DNA of 64,000 nucleotides from Bacteroidia bacterium (GCA_041391665.1 JAWKNO010000002.1:868001-932000), one strand, 5' to 3'. Numbered from the stretch's first letter, positions 27,314-36,586 are shown. A program made the numbers and translations. The notes: a model not told the origin generated them from the sequence alone.

Positions 27314-29089
27314 TTACAAATGGCTAACAATCAAATCTTTGTAAGAATGCATTTTGTTGATTTTTCCTTTATCAAGTTCAATGATACGGTCGCAGTATTT
27401 GAGGGTAGTAACCCTGTGAGCGATGATAAACATGGTAAGGTTTTCTGCCGAAAGTTGCTGGATCGCTTCTGTGATTTCGGTTTCTGTGTCCGAATCAAGG
27501 GCCGAGGTTGCTTCGTCAAATACCAGAATCTGTGCACCTGAATACAGCGCCCGGGCAATGCCGACGCGTTGCCGTTGGCCGCCGGAGAGTTGTGCGCCTC
27601 TTTCCCCGATACGGGTGTAAATGCCTTGTGGTAGCTTTTCCACCACTTCGGTCAGGCTGGCCTGACGCAGCACTTCGTAAATTCGTTTTTCATCTACCAC
27701 GCTATGTCCAAAACAAATATTCTCCGCCAATGTGCCATCTATCAGAAATACTTCCTGCTGCACATATCCCAGCAATTGCCGCCACGCCTGAATATTGTCG
27801 CCTGTAAGCTCCGTATCGTCCACTTTGATTTCCCCGCCTGTCTCTTTTAAAAACCGAAGGAGTATATTGGCAAAGGTGGTTTTTCCCGAGCCTGATTTTC
27901 CGATAAGTCCAATGGCTTCGCCTTTATTTACCTGAAAAGATAATTCGTCGAGCACTTTTTCCTGGCGGCCTTTATAGGAAAAGGATAGATTTTTGAATTG
28001 TATTTCTCTTTCAAAAGTCATGGCAGGAGCAGTTTCTCTGAGCTGTGGTTGCAGCGATTTTACCTGCTCCATAATGCCGATGGTGTACTCGTTTCCTTTA
28101 ATTTCCAGCAAGGCGACCAGCATCCGGTTCACGGAAGGCAGGATTCGGTAGGCCGCCAGCACCAGCAGGCCCAGCAGCAGCGTTAGGCTGCCTTTGTCTT
28201 CCATAAAAGTGAGCCCGTAAAGTACCAGTACCAAAATCCCTAATACCATTGTGGTCTCTATCACGCGCAGCGGTGTCTGATTGAGGACGTACAGCCAGGT
28301 CTGGATTTTTTTGGATTTTTCTACCTGTTTTTCGTATTGGTTGAAAAAATATTCTTCCCGATTGTTGATCTGCACGTCTACATAGCCAAATATGGATTCA
28401 TACAGGCTTTTGGTGAGCTCGGCTTTCAGGGCGTGGAAATCCAACTGGAGTTTTTGCAGCCGGGTGCGCACGATCCGGTAAAAGAGGAGGAATGTCGGGA
28501 GAATGATGGCAATGATCAATAAAACAGATTGCGGACTATAAGCGAGCAATGCCCCGAGAATCAGGATGGTAACAACAATTTCATTCAAAAAATTGAGTAC
28601 GGGCAACACCAGATTGCGGCCAAACCGCATCGTTACTTCATTGACATCCCGAACCAGTTCGTTGGAATTCTGATCCTTGAGAAAAAGAAATCCCTGCTGA
28701 TAATAATATCGCTGAAGCTGACCGGAGAAATACTGATAGAGGGAGAACGAAAAATTCGCTTCAAAATATTTGATGCAAAGGTTGATGATATTCTTCGCAA
28801 CAATCATGGAGATGATCACCGCACACAATGCAATCACAAACTGGGTTTTGTCATGAAACCCAAGTGTGTGGTACATAATCCGAAGGTATTCCCGATCTTC
28901 AATGGCATTTTCTTCCATGATGACGGAGAAAACCGGTAAAAGAGTCGCCAGACCAAAAATTTCAAGAAAAGAACTCAGGGTTTGGGAAAGCATTACCCAT
29001 ATGCTTTTTCGTCTGAAGTTGGCCGGAAAGGCTTTGTAAAGACGGGAAAGCGTGCGAATGAGAATATTTTGGCTCAGCAGTTTTTTCAT
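27314..29089 (-). CDS. ABC transporter, fused permease/ATPase (glycan flippase type)
   Basis: 591 aa. About six transmembrane helices in residues 20-330 and an ATPase domain in 350-585. Walker A is GLIGKSGSGKTT, the Q-loop YVQQEVFL, the signature LSGGQRQRVGIARAL, Walker B ILVFDEATSALD and the switch His IIAHRVTTL. The half-transporter layout and its place between a surface adhesin and the nonulosonate genes suggest an MsbA/PglK-like lipid-linked glycan flippase acting as a homodimer. An alternative is export of another hydrophobic compound. Confidence 0.9.
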   Translation of the reverse strand: MKKLLSQNILIRTLSRLYKAFPANFRRKSIWVMLSQTLSSFLEIFGLATLLPVFSVIMEENAIEDREYLRIMYHTLGFHDKTQFVIALCAVIISMIVAKNIINLCIKYFEANFSFSLYQYFSGQLQRYYYQQGFLFLKDQNSNELVRDVNEVTMRFGRNLVLPVLNFLNEIVVTILILGALLAYSPQSVLLIIAIILPTFLLFYRIVRTRLQKLQLDFHALKAELTKSLYESIFGYVDVQINNREEYFFNQYEKQVEKSKKIQTWLYVLNQTPLRVIETTMVLGILVLVLYGLTFMEDKGSLTLLLGLLVLAAYRILPSVNRMLVALLEIKGNEYTIGIMEQVKSLQPQLRETAPAMTFEREIQFKNLSFSYKGRQEKVLDELSFQVNKGEAIGLIGKSGSGKTTFANILLRFLKETGGEIKVDDTELTGDNIQAWRQLLGYVQQEVFLIDGTLAENICFGHSVVDEKRIYEVLRQASLTEVVEKLPQGIYTRIGERGAQLSGGQRQRVGIARALYSGAQILVFDEATSALDSDTETEITEAIQQLSAENLTMFIIAHRVTTLKYCDRIIELDKGKINKMHSYKDLIVSHL

Positions 29090-29120
29090 CTGCGGGTTAG
29101 TTTGGGTTAGAGCGAATGGG

Positions 29121-32042
29121 TTAACGAATGATCAGTTTTTTTACCGTTTTTTTGCCATCGGCTGACTCAAACCGAAGCAGGTAAACGCCTGATGGATAAG
29201 GCGATATATCCATTCTCTGTTCGTTGGTTTTTCTGAGTGTTTTGCCTGTCAGGTCGGTCAGTGTGGCCTGCACAGTCTGTGGGATATCGCGATACCTGAA
29301 AAAAATCTCTTTATCGGCAGGATTGGGGAATACCTCAATAGCTGCGTTAAACAAATCTTTTTCCAGTCCCACATTGTATTCCAGCAGGGTGAAACATTTG
29401 CTGAAAGTATCCTGTCCGCAGGAATTCAGCAGGTCTGTCACAATCAATGTGGCACAGTATTCACCGGGTTCATTGTAGGTATGGACGGGATTGTTGGCTG
29501 TGCCTGTGGTTCCGTCTCCAAAGTTCCAGAAATAGGCACCAAAATCGGAAAGGTTGTTGAAGGTTACCGCAAAATTGGTTCCCGCAACGGTATCCGGTAC
29601 AAAGAAAAATGCTTCTGGTACGGGTATGACAGATACCCCAATGGTATCAGCAGTTGCGCATCCGTTGGTATTGGTTACGGTAACGGAATATGTCCCGCTG
29701 GCAAAAACAGTCAGTGTGGGACTTGTCGCTCCTGTGCTCCATAGTACCTGAAAATTGGGGTTTCCCGCATCCAGTACCGCGCTCTCGCAAATGGTAAAAT
29801 CACTACCCAGGTTGACGGTCGGGAAAACATCAAAACCTGTAACATTGATGGTGTCTGTGAGCAGGCAGCCGCCTGGTTCATCCACGACCACCCAGTATGT
29901 GCCGGGAGAAGAGATGTCAATGGTGGATGTGGTATCGCCTGTGCTCCAGTTGAATATTGCGCCTGTTCCGTAATTGGTTCTGAGGGTATTGCCGCAAAGA
30001 ATACCGTCATCTTGTAGCCCTGCGTCAATCGGAATGACGACGACCGTCGTGTCATTGACCACACAGCCGGCACCATTGGAGACAATCACAGAGTAGGTGC
30101 CTGATTCGGTCACCGGGATGGTTGGCGTTGTTGCGCCGGTAGACCATAAATGGGTGAATCCCGAAACAGAAGTTGAAATCGTTGTGGCCTCACACGAGTA
30201 AATATAAGACGGCATATCGATCGGAATCTGTACATCTACTTTGATCGAGTCTCTCGGCGAAAAACACTTCAGGATATCGATTTCCCAGTTGTAAAAATAG
30301 TTGTAGAGATTGTTGGCGCCTGTGGCGTCTCCTTTGATTTTTACGACATCGGGAATCTGGATCGGGTAAAAAGCGGCACCACCTGTCTGGCGGGCCATCC
30401 CTGCACCACCGAAAATATTGGTTGCGATAATCTTGTAATTGTTGCCGGGGATAAAGGTATAGTTAACCGCCACTTTGCTTTCGGTAAAGGCAAAAGGAAT
30501 CTGCCCCGAACTGCTGAAAAGCACCTGGTTGTTCGCGTCGCGAATCTGAAAGTTAAAACTACCCGGTGAGTTGGCGAAAGCGCCAAAACTTTTGAGTGTA
30601 AAAGGAGTCAGCACATCAAAAATCAGTCCCTGGTTCGCAAGTGAGACATAAGAGATATTGGCAGGCCCTGGTTGTGGCAGCCCTGTCCGGTAGTTTTTGG
30701 CAGTATTGGCTGCCGACACATAATAGGTTTTGTCATCGGGGATAAAAGATGAATATACATTCCCGATGAATATGGGCTGACTGCTCACCGGGTCGTCATA
30801 CCACAAGAGGTGATCTGCACTTTTTTGTGCAGTCAGGCTGATATTTGCTGGCTCACATATCGTAGAATCTTTTGTGCTCAGGAGTTGGGGTACTGTCAGT
30901 ACGTTGACACGAACTGAATCGGTCTCGCTACATGTGCCGGTTGAAACCACAACTTTTACGGTATCTGTATTAGATACAAATATGGTAGGGGTAGTTTCTC
31001 CCGTTGACCACAGATATGTTGCGCCAGGAAATGTCGCGTCCAGGGTAATTCCTCCCCCACAGAGGATCGTATCTGGTCCAAGTTCTATTTCGGGTGAAGG
31101 AAGAATGGTTGCTGTAAATGGCACACGGCTTGAAAAACATTGCGGGATATCTATTCGCCAGTCAAAGAAATAGTTATAAAGCGAAGTTCCTCCATTTTCA
31201 TCTCCGGTGATGGACAACACACCCGGCAAGACCTTGGGAAATTGTGAATAACTGGTGAGCCGGGTAAGTCCTACCCCTCCGGGAAGGCTTGTAACCAGGA
31301 TTTTATAATTATTGCCAGGATATAACACATGGTTGATCGCAATGGGCGTTTTTACACCTAGTACCGTCGTGCCCGTAGTGGAGAAGATGGTGTTATTTGC
31401 ACTGTCTCTGATCTGAATGGTAATGGTTTTTGCCAGATCGCCGATGACTGATACACTTTTAAGCTGGAAGGTCGAAAGCACATTAAACCGTAGGCCACGG
31501 AGGGAGAGATAAGCATAGCCTGAATTTCCGACGGGATTCTCCTGTCCCGCCTTGACGTTTTGGGCGAGTTCTGCTGATTCGACATAATAGGTAGTCGAAT
31601 TGCTAATGGTTGGGTTCAGGGTATTGCCGATAAAATAAGGCAGGGGGCTGTTTGTCTGCTGATACCAGAGGAGCCAGTCTCCGCTATGTTGTGGTGTAAA
31701 AGAATAGGTACCGCTGCCGCACAAAGAGGTGTCATTCATCAGGGGAGAACCGGGGGTGTTTAGAATGGTCATATTGATGCTGTCCCGTGTGGTGCCTGAG
31801 CCATCGGTTACATCTACCCAGTATATTCCCGAACTCGTCACATTGAGCGTCTGCGAAGTCGCGCCCGTACTCCATAAATAGGCGGCACCAGGATTTCCTG
31901 CGTCCAGCATATACGAATCACAGGCAATGACATCTGCGCCGAGATTGACCACAGGCGCCATGATGGCGGTGGTATGGTAATCGGCGGGTGGAGTTCCCAA
32001 TAGGGAGAGCAGGGTAAGTGAAAAATGATACAGCAGGTTCAT
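29121..32042 (-). CDS. T9SS-secreted adhesin-like protein with WSTG repeats and PKD domain
   Basis: 973 aa. Five Ig-like beta modules each carry a WSTG(A/E/D)T core (first near residue 55, last near 780). Two longer repeats of about 190 residues, each ending in a YNYF-x-W-x-IDI-x-CF-like pattern, separate them; they share GNNYKI and YYV blocks. A PKD domain follows (FWNFGDGTTGTANNPVHTY, about 835), then the type IX sorting domain beginning IEVFPNPADKE and ending VKKLIIR. It should be Sec-exported and then moved to the cell surface by T9SS; the N-terminal signal is only weakly recognisable. It lies inside the polysaccharide cluster, which suits attachment of T9SS cargo to a surface lipopolysaccharide, though that link is inference. 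Confidence 0.88.
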   Translation of the reverse strand: MNLLYHFSLTLLSLLGTPPADYHTTAIMAPVVNLGADVIACDSYMLDAGNPGAAYLWSTGATSQTLNVTSSGIYWVDVTDGSGTTRDSINMTILNTPGSPLMNDTSLCGSGTYSFTPQHSGDWLLWYQQTNSPLPYFIGNTLNPTISNSTTYYVESAELAQNVKAGQENPVGNSGYAYLSLRGLRFNVLSTFQLKSVSVIGDLAKTITIQIRDSANNTIFSTTGTTVLGVKTPIAINHVLYPGNNYKILVTSLPGGVGLTRLTSYSQFPKVLPGVLSITGDENGGTSLYNYFFDWRIDIPQCFSSRVPFTATILPSPEIELGPDTILCGGGITLDATFPGATYLWSTGETTPTIFVSNTDTVKVVVSTGTCSETDSVRVNVLTVPQLLSTKDSTICEPANISLTAQKSADHLLWYDDPVSSQPIFIGNVYSSFIPDDKTYYVSAANTAKNYRTGLPQPGPANISYVSLANQGLIFDVLTPFTLKSFGAFANSPGSFNFQIRDANNQVLFSSSGQIPFAFTESKVAVNYTFIPGNNYKIIATNIFGGAGMARQTGGAAFYPIQIPDVVKIKGDATGANNLYNYFYNWEIDILKCFSPRDSIKVDVQIPIDMPSYIYSCEATTISTSVSGFTHLWSTGATTPTIPVTESGTYSVIVSNGAGCVVNDTTVVVIPIDAGLQDDGILCGNTLRTNYGTGAIFNWSTGDTTSTIDISSPGTYWVVVDEPGGCLLTDTINVTGFDVFPTVNLGSDFTICESAVLDAGNPNFQVLWSTGATSPTLTVFASGTYSVTVTNTNGCATADTIGVSVIPVPEAFFFVPDTVAGTNFAVTFNNLSDFGAYFWNFGDGTTGTANNPVHTYNEPGEYCATLIVTDLLNSCGQDTFSKCFTLLEYNVGLEKDLFNAAIEVFPNPADKEIFFRYRDIPQTVQATLTDLTGKTLRKTNEQRMDISPYPSGVYLLRFESADGKKTVKKLIIR

Positions 32043-32075
32043 AGGTTGTCAGGAACAGTAAAGGTGTTAGGTTTT

Positions 32076-32612
32076 TTATTTATCTTTTTTCCACAGCAAC
32101 AAGGGTGTGGTGTTTACATTCGAAAAATCAATTTTCTCAAACTCTTCTTTGGAATAAATCAGGTAGCGTATTTTCCGGTGAATGAGTGGTTCTGCTTTTT
32201 CAATCAGCTCTACCAGATACCGGGTGTCGATATTGCCAATCATGATCAGGTCCACAATTTTGCTGTCCAGTCCCCGGGCAAATTCGCCGGTGAGATATAC
32301 TTCTTCCACATCTCCCAGACATTTTACTACATGCTCGATGATCCGGTCAATGCCCGCATATTTCATCACAATGCTGTTGAGTTCTCCAAACAGAGGATGG
32401 CGGGTATTGGCGCGAAACATTTTTTTATTTCCCTCAAATTCGGATGAAAGAAATCCGGCATCTTCGAGCCTGTTTAGCTCTACCCGTATGGCGTTGCTCG
32501 ATTCACCAAATTCGCTCTCCAGATTCCGGAGATACGCAGTCAGGCTGCTGTTGAGGAAAAACTTCAACAGTAACTTGATTCTGGTTTTCGATGAAATGAG
32601 TGTCTCTATCAT
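32076..32612 (-). CDS. ArsR-like winged-helix regulator of the polysaccharide locus
   Basis: 178 aa. The N-terminal half is a winged helix (LISSKTRIKLLLKFFLNS ... NAIRVELNRLEDAGFLSSE). The C-terminal half (LTGEFARGLDSKIVDLIMIGNID) keeps the outline of a nucleotidyltransferase (MNT) fold but lacks the GS and DxD catalytic residues, so it is probably non-enzymatic. From memory, homologues of this layout are common beside capsule clusters in Bacteroidota. A 21-bp palindrome lies directly over its own promoter 8 bases before the ATG, so it probably represses itself. Confidence 0.8.
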   Translation of the reverse strand: MIETLISSKTRIKLLLKFFLNSSLTAYLRNLESEFGESSNAIRVELNRLEDAGFLSSEFEGNKKMFRANTRHPLFGELNSIVMKYAGIDRIIEHVVKCLGDVEEVYLTGEFARGLDSKIVDLIMIGNIDTRYLVELIEKAEPLIHRKIRYLIYSKEEFEKIDFSNVNTTPLLLWKKDK

Positions 32613-32620
32613 AGCAGAGT

Positions 32621-32641
32621 TTGAGTAACAAAATTACTCAA
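32621..32641 (-). promoter_or_regulatory. Palindromic operator over the regulator promoter
   Basis: TTGAGTAA, 5 bases, TTACTCAA: a perfect 8+8 inverted repeat. The central part contains TAATTTTG (32629-32636 on the minus strand), a perfect TAnnTTTG -7 box, with a TTG -33 box (32656-32658) exactly 19 bases upstream. The palindrome therefore covers the promoter core and transcription start, as expected of a repressor site. Confidence 0.8.
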
Positions 32642-32658
32642 AAGCATTTTCTCTGCAA
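32629..32658 (-). promoter_or_regulatory. Promoter of the ArsR-like regulator gene
   Basis: Minus strand: TTG at 32658-32656, a 19-base spacer, then TAATTTTG at 32636-32629; a full match to the Bacteroidota vegetative promoter. The start of transcription falls about 12 bases before the ATG at 32612, leaving almost no leader. Confidence 0.75.
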
Positions 32659-32708
32659 GGGGAAAACGAGGGTATGTTAGAAGTCCGGATATTTTGTCGG
32701 TGTGGAAT

Positions 32709-33281
32709 CTACAGTTTTTCCACGCCGCTTTCTGTGCGGCGATATTGCTGGCCGCTTTCAGGGCAGGTCGCGAGGCCTTCGGCATCAAATGCCAGGCGAT
32801 GACCGTATTCGCTCATCCAGCCAATCTGCCTTCCGGGATTTCCCACATACAAGGCGTAAGGGGGAATATCTTTGGTGACAACCGTTCCCGCTCCGATAAA
32901 GCAGTGGTGTCCCAGTCTCGTACCGCAGACAATCGTCGCATTTGCCCCTACAGTAACGCCTTTTTCCAGGTAAGTGGAATCGTACTGCCCTTTGCGGATA
33001 ATCGCACTTCTCGGGTTGCGGATATTGGTGAATACCATTGAAGGGCCGAGAAAAACATCATCTTCACAGGTTACTCCCTCGTAAATGGAAACATTGTTCT
33101 GCACTTTTACATTATTCCCCAGTTGCACTTTGGCAGCTACAAATACATTTTGGCCGAGAATACATCCGGTACCCAGTTCGGCTTCGTCCATAATATGGCA
33201 GAAGTGCCAGATTTTTGAGCCTGTTCCGACAACGGCCCTGGGTTCAACAATAGCAGTGGGATGTGCGAAATAATTTTCCAT
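32709..33281 (-). CDS. WlbB/WbpD-like sugar N-acetyltransferase (hexapeptide repeat)
   Basis: 190 aa. The N-terminus (HPTAIVEPRAVVGTGSKIWHF), QNVFVAAKVQLGNNVKVQNNVS, PSMVFTNI and the ending VVTKDIPPYALYVGNPGRQ match the WlbB/WbpD acyltransferases, which N-acetylate a 3-amino sugar nucleotide. No Gfo/Idh oxidoreductase is nearby, which such pathways normally need, so here it may do the 4-N-acetylation of the Leg pathway (LegH step). That role is inference. It lies 25 bases after legC. Confidence 0.82.
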   Translation of the reverse strand: MENYFAHPTAIVEPRAVVGTGSKIWHFCHIMDEAELGTGCILGQNVFVAAKVQLGNNVKVQNNVSIYEGVTCEDDVFLGPSMVFTNIRNPRSAIIRKGQYDSTYLEKGVTVGANATIVCGTRLGHHCFIGAGTVVTKDIPPYALYVGNPGRQIGWMSEYGHRLAFDAEGLATCPESGQQYRRTESGVEKL

Positions 33282-33306
33282 AAATCAGGTATTGGTTAAT
33301 TGTATT

Positions 33307-34401
33307 TTATGCAGTGGTAATGATCTTGCAAATTTCTCGTATCTGTGATTCTTTGAGCGAAACTGATCCCGGCAGGCTTAAGCAAGTTGCATATAGTTGA
33401 CCGGACACATCGCCCCGGGTGATGTATTCACATTGTTGGTAAGCGGGAAGCTGATTTATCGGCACCCACAAAGCGCGCGACTGAATTTCTGCCTTGGCCA
33501 ATGTTTCCTTCACGGTTTTTTTGTCTTTCATCTTCGCCGTAAACAGCCAGTAATTGGGCCATACACCTGAAAGTGTTTTCTGAAATCCGGTAACTGCTTC
33601 GCTATTTTTCAACAATGCATGATATAGCGCAGCATCTGCCCGCTTTTTTTTCAGAAAGTTTTCCAACTGCTCCATTTGCGCCAGTCCTAATGCAGCAAGG
33701 ATATTGGGTAAACGGTAATTGTAGCCCACTTCGTCGTGAAAATATTCTTCAGGATCTGCTTTTGCCTGTGTGGACAAATGCCGCAATTTCTGCGCCAGTG
33801 TTTGATCTGCGGTAAGGATCATTCCGCCACCTCCGGTTGTGATGATTTTGTTTCCGTTGAAACTGAGAACAGCGGCTTTTCCGAATGTTCCGGCGTGTAA
33901 CCCGTCTTTTGTTGTGCCGAGTGATTCGGCGGCGTCTTCTATCAAAATAATTCCGTAGGAATGGCAAATATTCGCCAGTTTTTCTACCTCTCCCATATTA
34001 CCCAGCACATGTGTCAATACCAAAGCGCGGGGTAAGGGGCCTTTTTGCTTTTTTAGCCACTCTTCTACCAGCGTTGCATCCATTTGCCAGGTGAGAGGAT
34101 CTGCGTCTGCCAGCACGGGGGTGGCACCTGTATAGTGTACGGCATTGGCTGTGGCTGCGAAGGTAAGGTTGGGCAAAATCACGCGGTCTCCTGGCTGTAT
34201 GCCACATCCCACCAGGGTGAGGTGGAGCGCGGAGGTTCCGTTGACTGTTGCCACTGCAAAAGGGCTGCCTGTATAAGCGGAAATTGCCTGTTCAAAGTCT
34301 TTTATTTTTTTCCCCGCGGAAGAAACCCAGCCGGTGTCCAGACATTCTTTGACATAGGTCCATTCATTTCCTGAAAAATGGGGCTCAAATAATGGAATCA
34401 T
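33307..34401 (-). CDS. legC: PLP-dependent sugar aminotransferase, LegC type
   Basis: 364 aa, DegT/DnrJ family. It transfers an amino group to the 4-keto sugar made by LegB. The opening IPLFEPHFSGNEWTYVKECLDTGWVSSAG is that of LegC-type enzymes. The PLP Lys is in SFNGNKIITTGGGG; EDAAESLG supplies the PLP-ring Asp. It overlaps legB by four bases (34398-34401), so the two are translationally coupled. Substrate assignment rests on sequence and gene order. Confidence 0.92.
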   Translation of the reverse strand: MIPLFEPHFSGNEWTYVKECLDTGWVSSAGKKIKDFEQAISAYTGSPFAVATVNGTSALHLTLVGCGIQPGDRVILPNLTFAATANAVHYTGATPVLADADPLTWQMDATLVEEWLKKQKGPLPRALVLTHVLGNMGEVEKLANICHSYGIILIEDAAESLGTTKDGLHAGTFGKAAVLSFNGNKIITTGGGGMILTADQTLAQKLRHLSTQAKADPEEYFHDEVGYNYRLPNILAALGLAQMEQLENFLKKKRADAALYHALLKNSEAVTGFQKTLSGVWPNYWLFTAKMKDKKTVKETLAKAEIQSRALWVPINQLPAYQQCEYITRGDVSGQLYATCLSLPGSVSLKESQIREICKIITTA

Positions 34402-35387
34402 AGGTGGTTTTTGACCCGTTCAAAATACGCAAGATTCTGCGGATTGTCATACCACTCAATGGTTTGCCGTAATCCTTCTTCGAAGGATGTTTCGGGCACC
34501 CATCCGGTGTATTCGTGAAGTTTTTTATGGGAGCCCATGAGGCGCATCACTTCGCTGTTTTGGGGGCGTATACGGTGAGTGTCCGGCACGATTTTTACCG
34601 CCGGACTAATCTTGTTTGTCAGTTGTTGTATCAAAACTCCAATCGCAATTTCGGTTTGTGTGGCGATATGGATTTCCTGTCCAATGGTCTTTTCGCTCTC
34701 CGCAATGATCCGAAATCCTTTGGCGGTGTCTTTTACATAGACAAAATCACGGGTGGGTTCGGGGTTGCCTATATGTATTTCTTTTTTCCCCTGAAGTAGC
34801 TGCACAATGATGGATGGAATCACCGCCCGCAAAGACTGTCTTGGGCCAAAAGTATTAAAAGGCCTGACAATCGTAACGGGGAGGCCGTAGGAGCGGAAAA
34901 AGGATTCTCCAAGTTTATCTGCCCCGATTTTTGAAGCGCTGTAAGGCGATTGTGCGGCAAGTGGATGGTTTTCATCCATAGGGACATACTGTGCGGTGCC
35001 GTACACTTCGGAGGTGGAGGTCAGCAAAATGCGTCGGGTCCCCAATTGCCGGGCGGCCTGTAAAATATTCATCGTGCCGCCGGTATTGACCTGCATAAAC
35101 TGTTCCGGCGCTTCGTAACTATAGGGAATGGAAATCAAGGCCGCCAGGTGAAAAACTGTTTCTATGCCCGCAAGCGCTTTCTGTACCTGAGACGGGTCGC
35201 GAATGTCTCCCCGGAATATTTCAATCTGACTTAACATCGATTCCGGTAAAGTGTCAAGCCATCCGCAGGTTCCGAAGGAATTGTACAGGACAAATGCCCG
35301 CACGGGATATCCGCATGAGACCAGATGTTCGGTCAAATGGCTTCCGATAAAACCATCAGCCCCCGTAACGAGCACCTTTCCTTTCAT
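34398..35387 (-). CDS. legB: NAD-dependent sugar 4,6-dehydratase, LegB type
   Basis: 329 aa from ATG 35387, whose A is the last base of the preceding TGA (TGATG); a TTG one codon earlier is less likely. It makes a 4-keto-6-deoxy sugar from the PtmE product. NAD site TGADGFIGSHL, STSEVYGTAQY with the catalytic Thr/Ser and Glu region, and the YxxxK pair in SPYSASK. RPFNTFGPRQS and the layout match LegB in legionaminic-acid loci. Followed by legC with a four-base overlap. Confidence 0.92.
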   Translation of the reverse strand: MKGKVLVTGADGFIGSHLTEHLVSCGYPVRAFVLYNSFGTCGWLDTLPESMLSQIEIFRGDIRDPSQVQKALAGIETVFHLAALISIPYSYEAPEQFMQVNTGGTMNILQAARQLGTRRILLTSTSEVYGTAQYVPMDENHPLAAQSPYSASKIGADKLGESFFRSYGLPVTIVRPFNTFGPRQSLRAVIPSIIVQLLQGKKEIHIGNPEPTRDFVYVKDTAKGFRIIAESEKTIGQEIHIATQTEIAIGVLIQQLTNKISPAVKIVPDTHRIRPQNSEVMRLMGSHKKLHEYTGWVPETSFEEGLRQTIEWYDNPQNLAYFERVKNHL

Positions 35388-36418
35388 CAAATACCAAATT
35401 TGGAAAAAACCTGCCGGGTCTGCTCGTAATCGCGTATTTGCCCGATGTCAGCCCAGAATTCGTTGATAATGTACGCATTTACCTCAAAATCTTCAGCTAC
35501 CAGGTTCTCAAACAGGGTTGTCATATCAAAAGGTTGCCCAAAGGGAATGCGGGACTTTACCTCGGGATTGAGGACATAGATTCCTGCATTGATATAGTAG
35601 GTATGGAAGGGTTTTTCTTCCAGAGAAAGAATGCGTCCGTTGCGGGCATTGACCACACCGTAAGGCAGTTGCTGGCTGTACTCATGAATGCACATGGTGC
35701 CTGTGGCTTCCCTTTCAAGGTGAAAATTGAGCAGGCTGTCAAAATTGAGTGAGGTGATCAGGTCTCCGTTGATGAGGAAAAATGGCGAATCAAAAACTTC
35801 CTCAATCAGGCTGATCGCACCGGCAGTTCCTAAAGCCTGTGATTCCTCTACATAGGTAATATTCGCACCAAAAGACCTGCCGTCACCAAAATATTCGCGG
35901 ATAATTCCGGACTTATAGTTCACGCAGAAGTAAAAATCCCGAAAACCATATTCAAGGAAAGAGTCGAGAATAATATGAAGGATCGGTTTGTGTCCCATGG
36001 GAAGCATAGGCTTGGGCAAATCTTCCGTCAACTCCCCAAGGCGACGTCCCAAACCACCGGCCATGATGACTACCTTATTAGGGCGGGTTTTAAAAAGCTG
36101 CCCGTTTATCGGAATAAGTTCCAGCAGTTTGCCCGTCTCGTCGACGACGGGAATATATCGGCTTTGCCTTGATTTCCCTTCCTGCACGGCCTGGGAAAGG
36201 GCAGTGCCTTGCAAAATTTTCACCGGCTCCTGATTGATGATTTCCATCACATGTGTCCGGTTGTTGAGAATGCCTCTCCGGATATCGCTGTCAGAAATGG
36301 TTCCCAATAAGTGGTTGTGTTCATCCACTACGGCTAAAAACCCTTCTCCGGTAGCCTCCATTGCCCGCATGACATCTCTTACAGAGAGCTCAGGATGATA
36401 AACGAGCGTTTGTTTCAT
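35387..36418 (-). CDS. ptmE: CBS-domain sugar-1-phosphate nucleotidyltransferase, PtmE-like
   Basis: 343 aa from ATG 36418; a TTG at 36433 is in frame but less likely. Two CBS domains (about 1-115, with DVMRAMEATGEGFLAVVDEHN and QSRYIPVVDETG) precede a nucleotidyltransferase domain from about 118 (VVIMAGGLGRRLGEL, then LPKPMLPMGHKP). In Campylobacter this architecture is PtmE, a glucosamine-1-phosphate guanylyltransferase that starts the GDP-linked legionaminic acid route. It is the first gene of the minus-strand cluster; the symbol is assigned by architecture and by legB and legC next to it. Confidence 0.85.
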   Translation of the reverse strand: MKQTLVYHPELSVRDVMRAMEATGEGFLAVVDEHNHLLGTISDSDIRRGILNNRTHVMEIINQEPVKILQGTALSQAVQEGKSRQSRYIPVVDETGKLLELIPINGQLFKTRPNKVVIMAGGLGRRLGELTEDLPKPMLPMGHKPILHIILDSFLEYGFRDFYFCVNYKSGIIREYFGDGRSFGANITYVEESQALGTAGAISLIEEVFDSPFFLINGDLITSLNFDSLLNFHLEREATGTMCIHEYSQQLPYGVVNARNGRILSLEEKPFHTYYINAGIYVLNPEVKSRIPFGQPFDMTTLFENLVAEDFEVNAYIINEFWADIGQIRDYEQTRQVFSKFGI

Positions 36419-36452
36419 AGTTAATTTTGTCAATTGTGTTTGCCTGACAGGT

Positions 36453-36460
36453 CAAAATTA
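36453..36460 (-). promoter_or_regulatory. Candidate -7 box of the polysaccharide operon
   Basis: TAATTTTG on the minus strand, a perfect TAnnTTTG, about 35 bases before the PtmE-like ATG. No clear TTG lies 19-20 bases upstream, so the assignment is tentative. It could drive the first four genes (leg genes and acetyltransferase), with the regulator having its own promoter. Confidence 0.45.
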
Positions 36461-36586
36461 GAACATATTTCATAAATATCCGGAAGGCTGTGTTTTCTGT
36501 TTAACGCACAGGTGTAAGAATTAATGATTTTGGTTAGGAAAATTGCCGCAATCCCATCAATTTTATAAAAAAGTTGCGATTCATTT

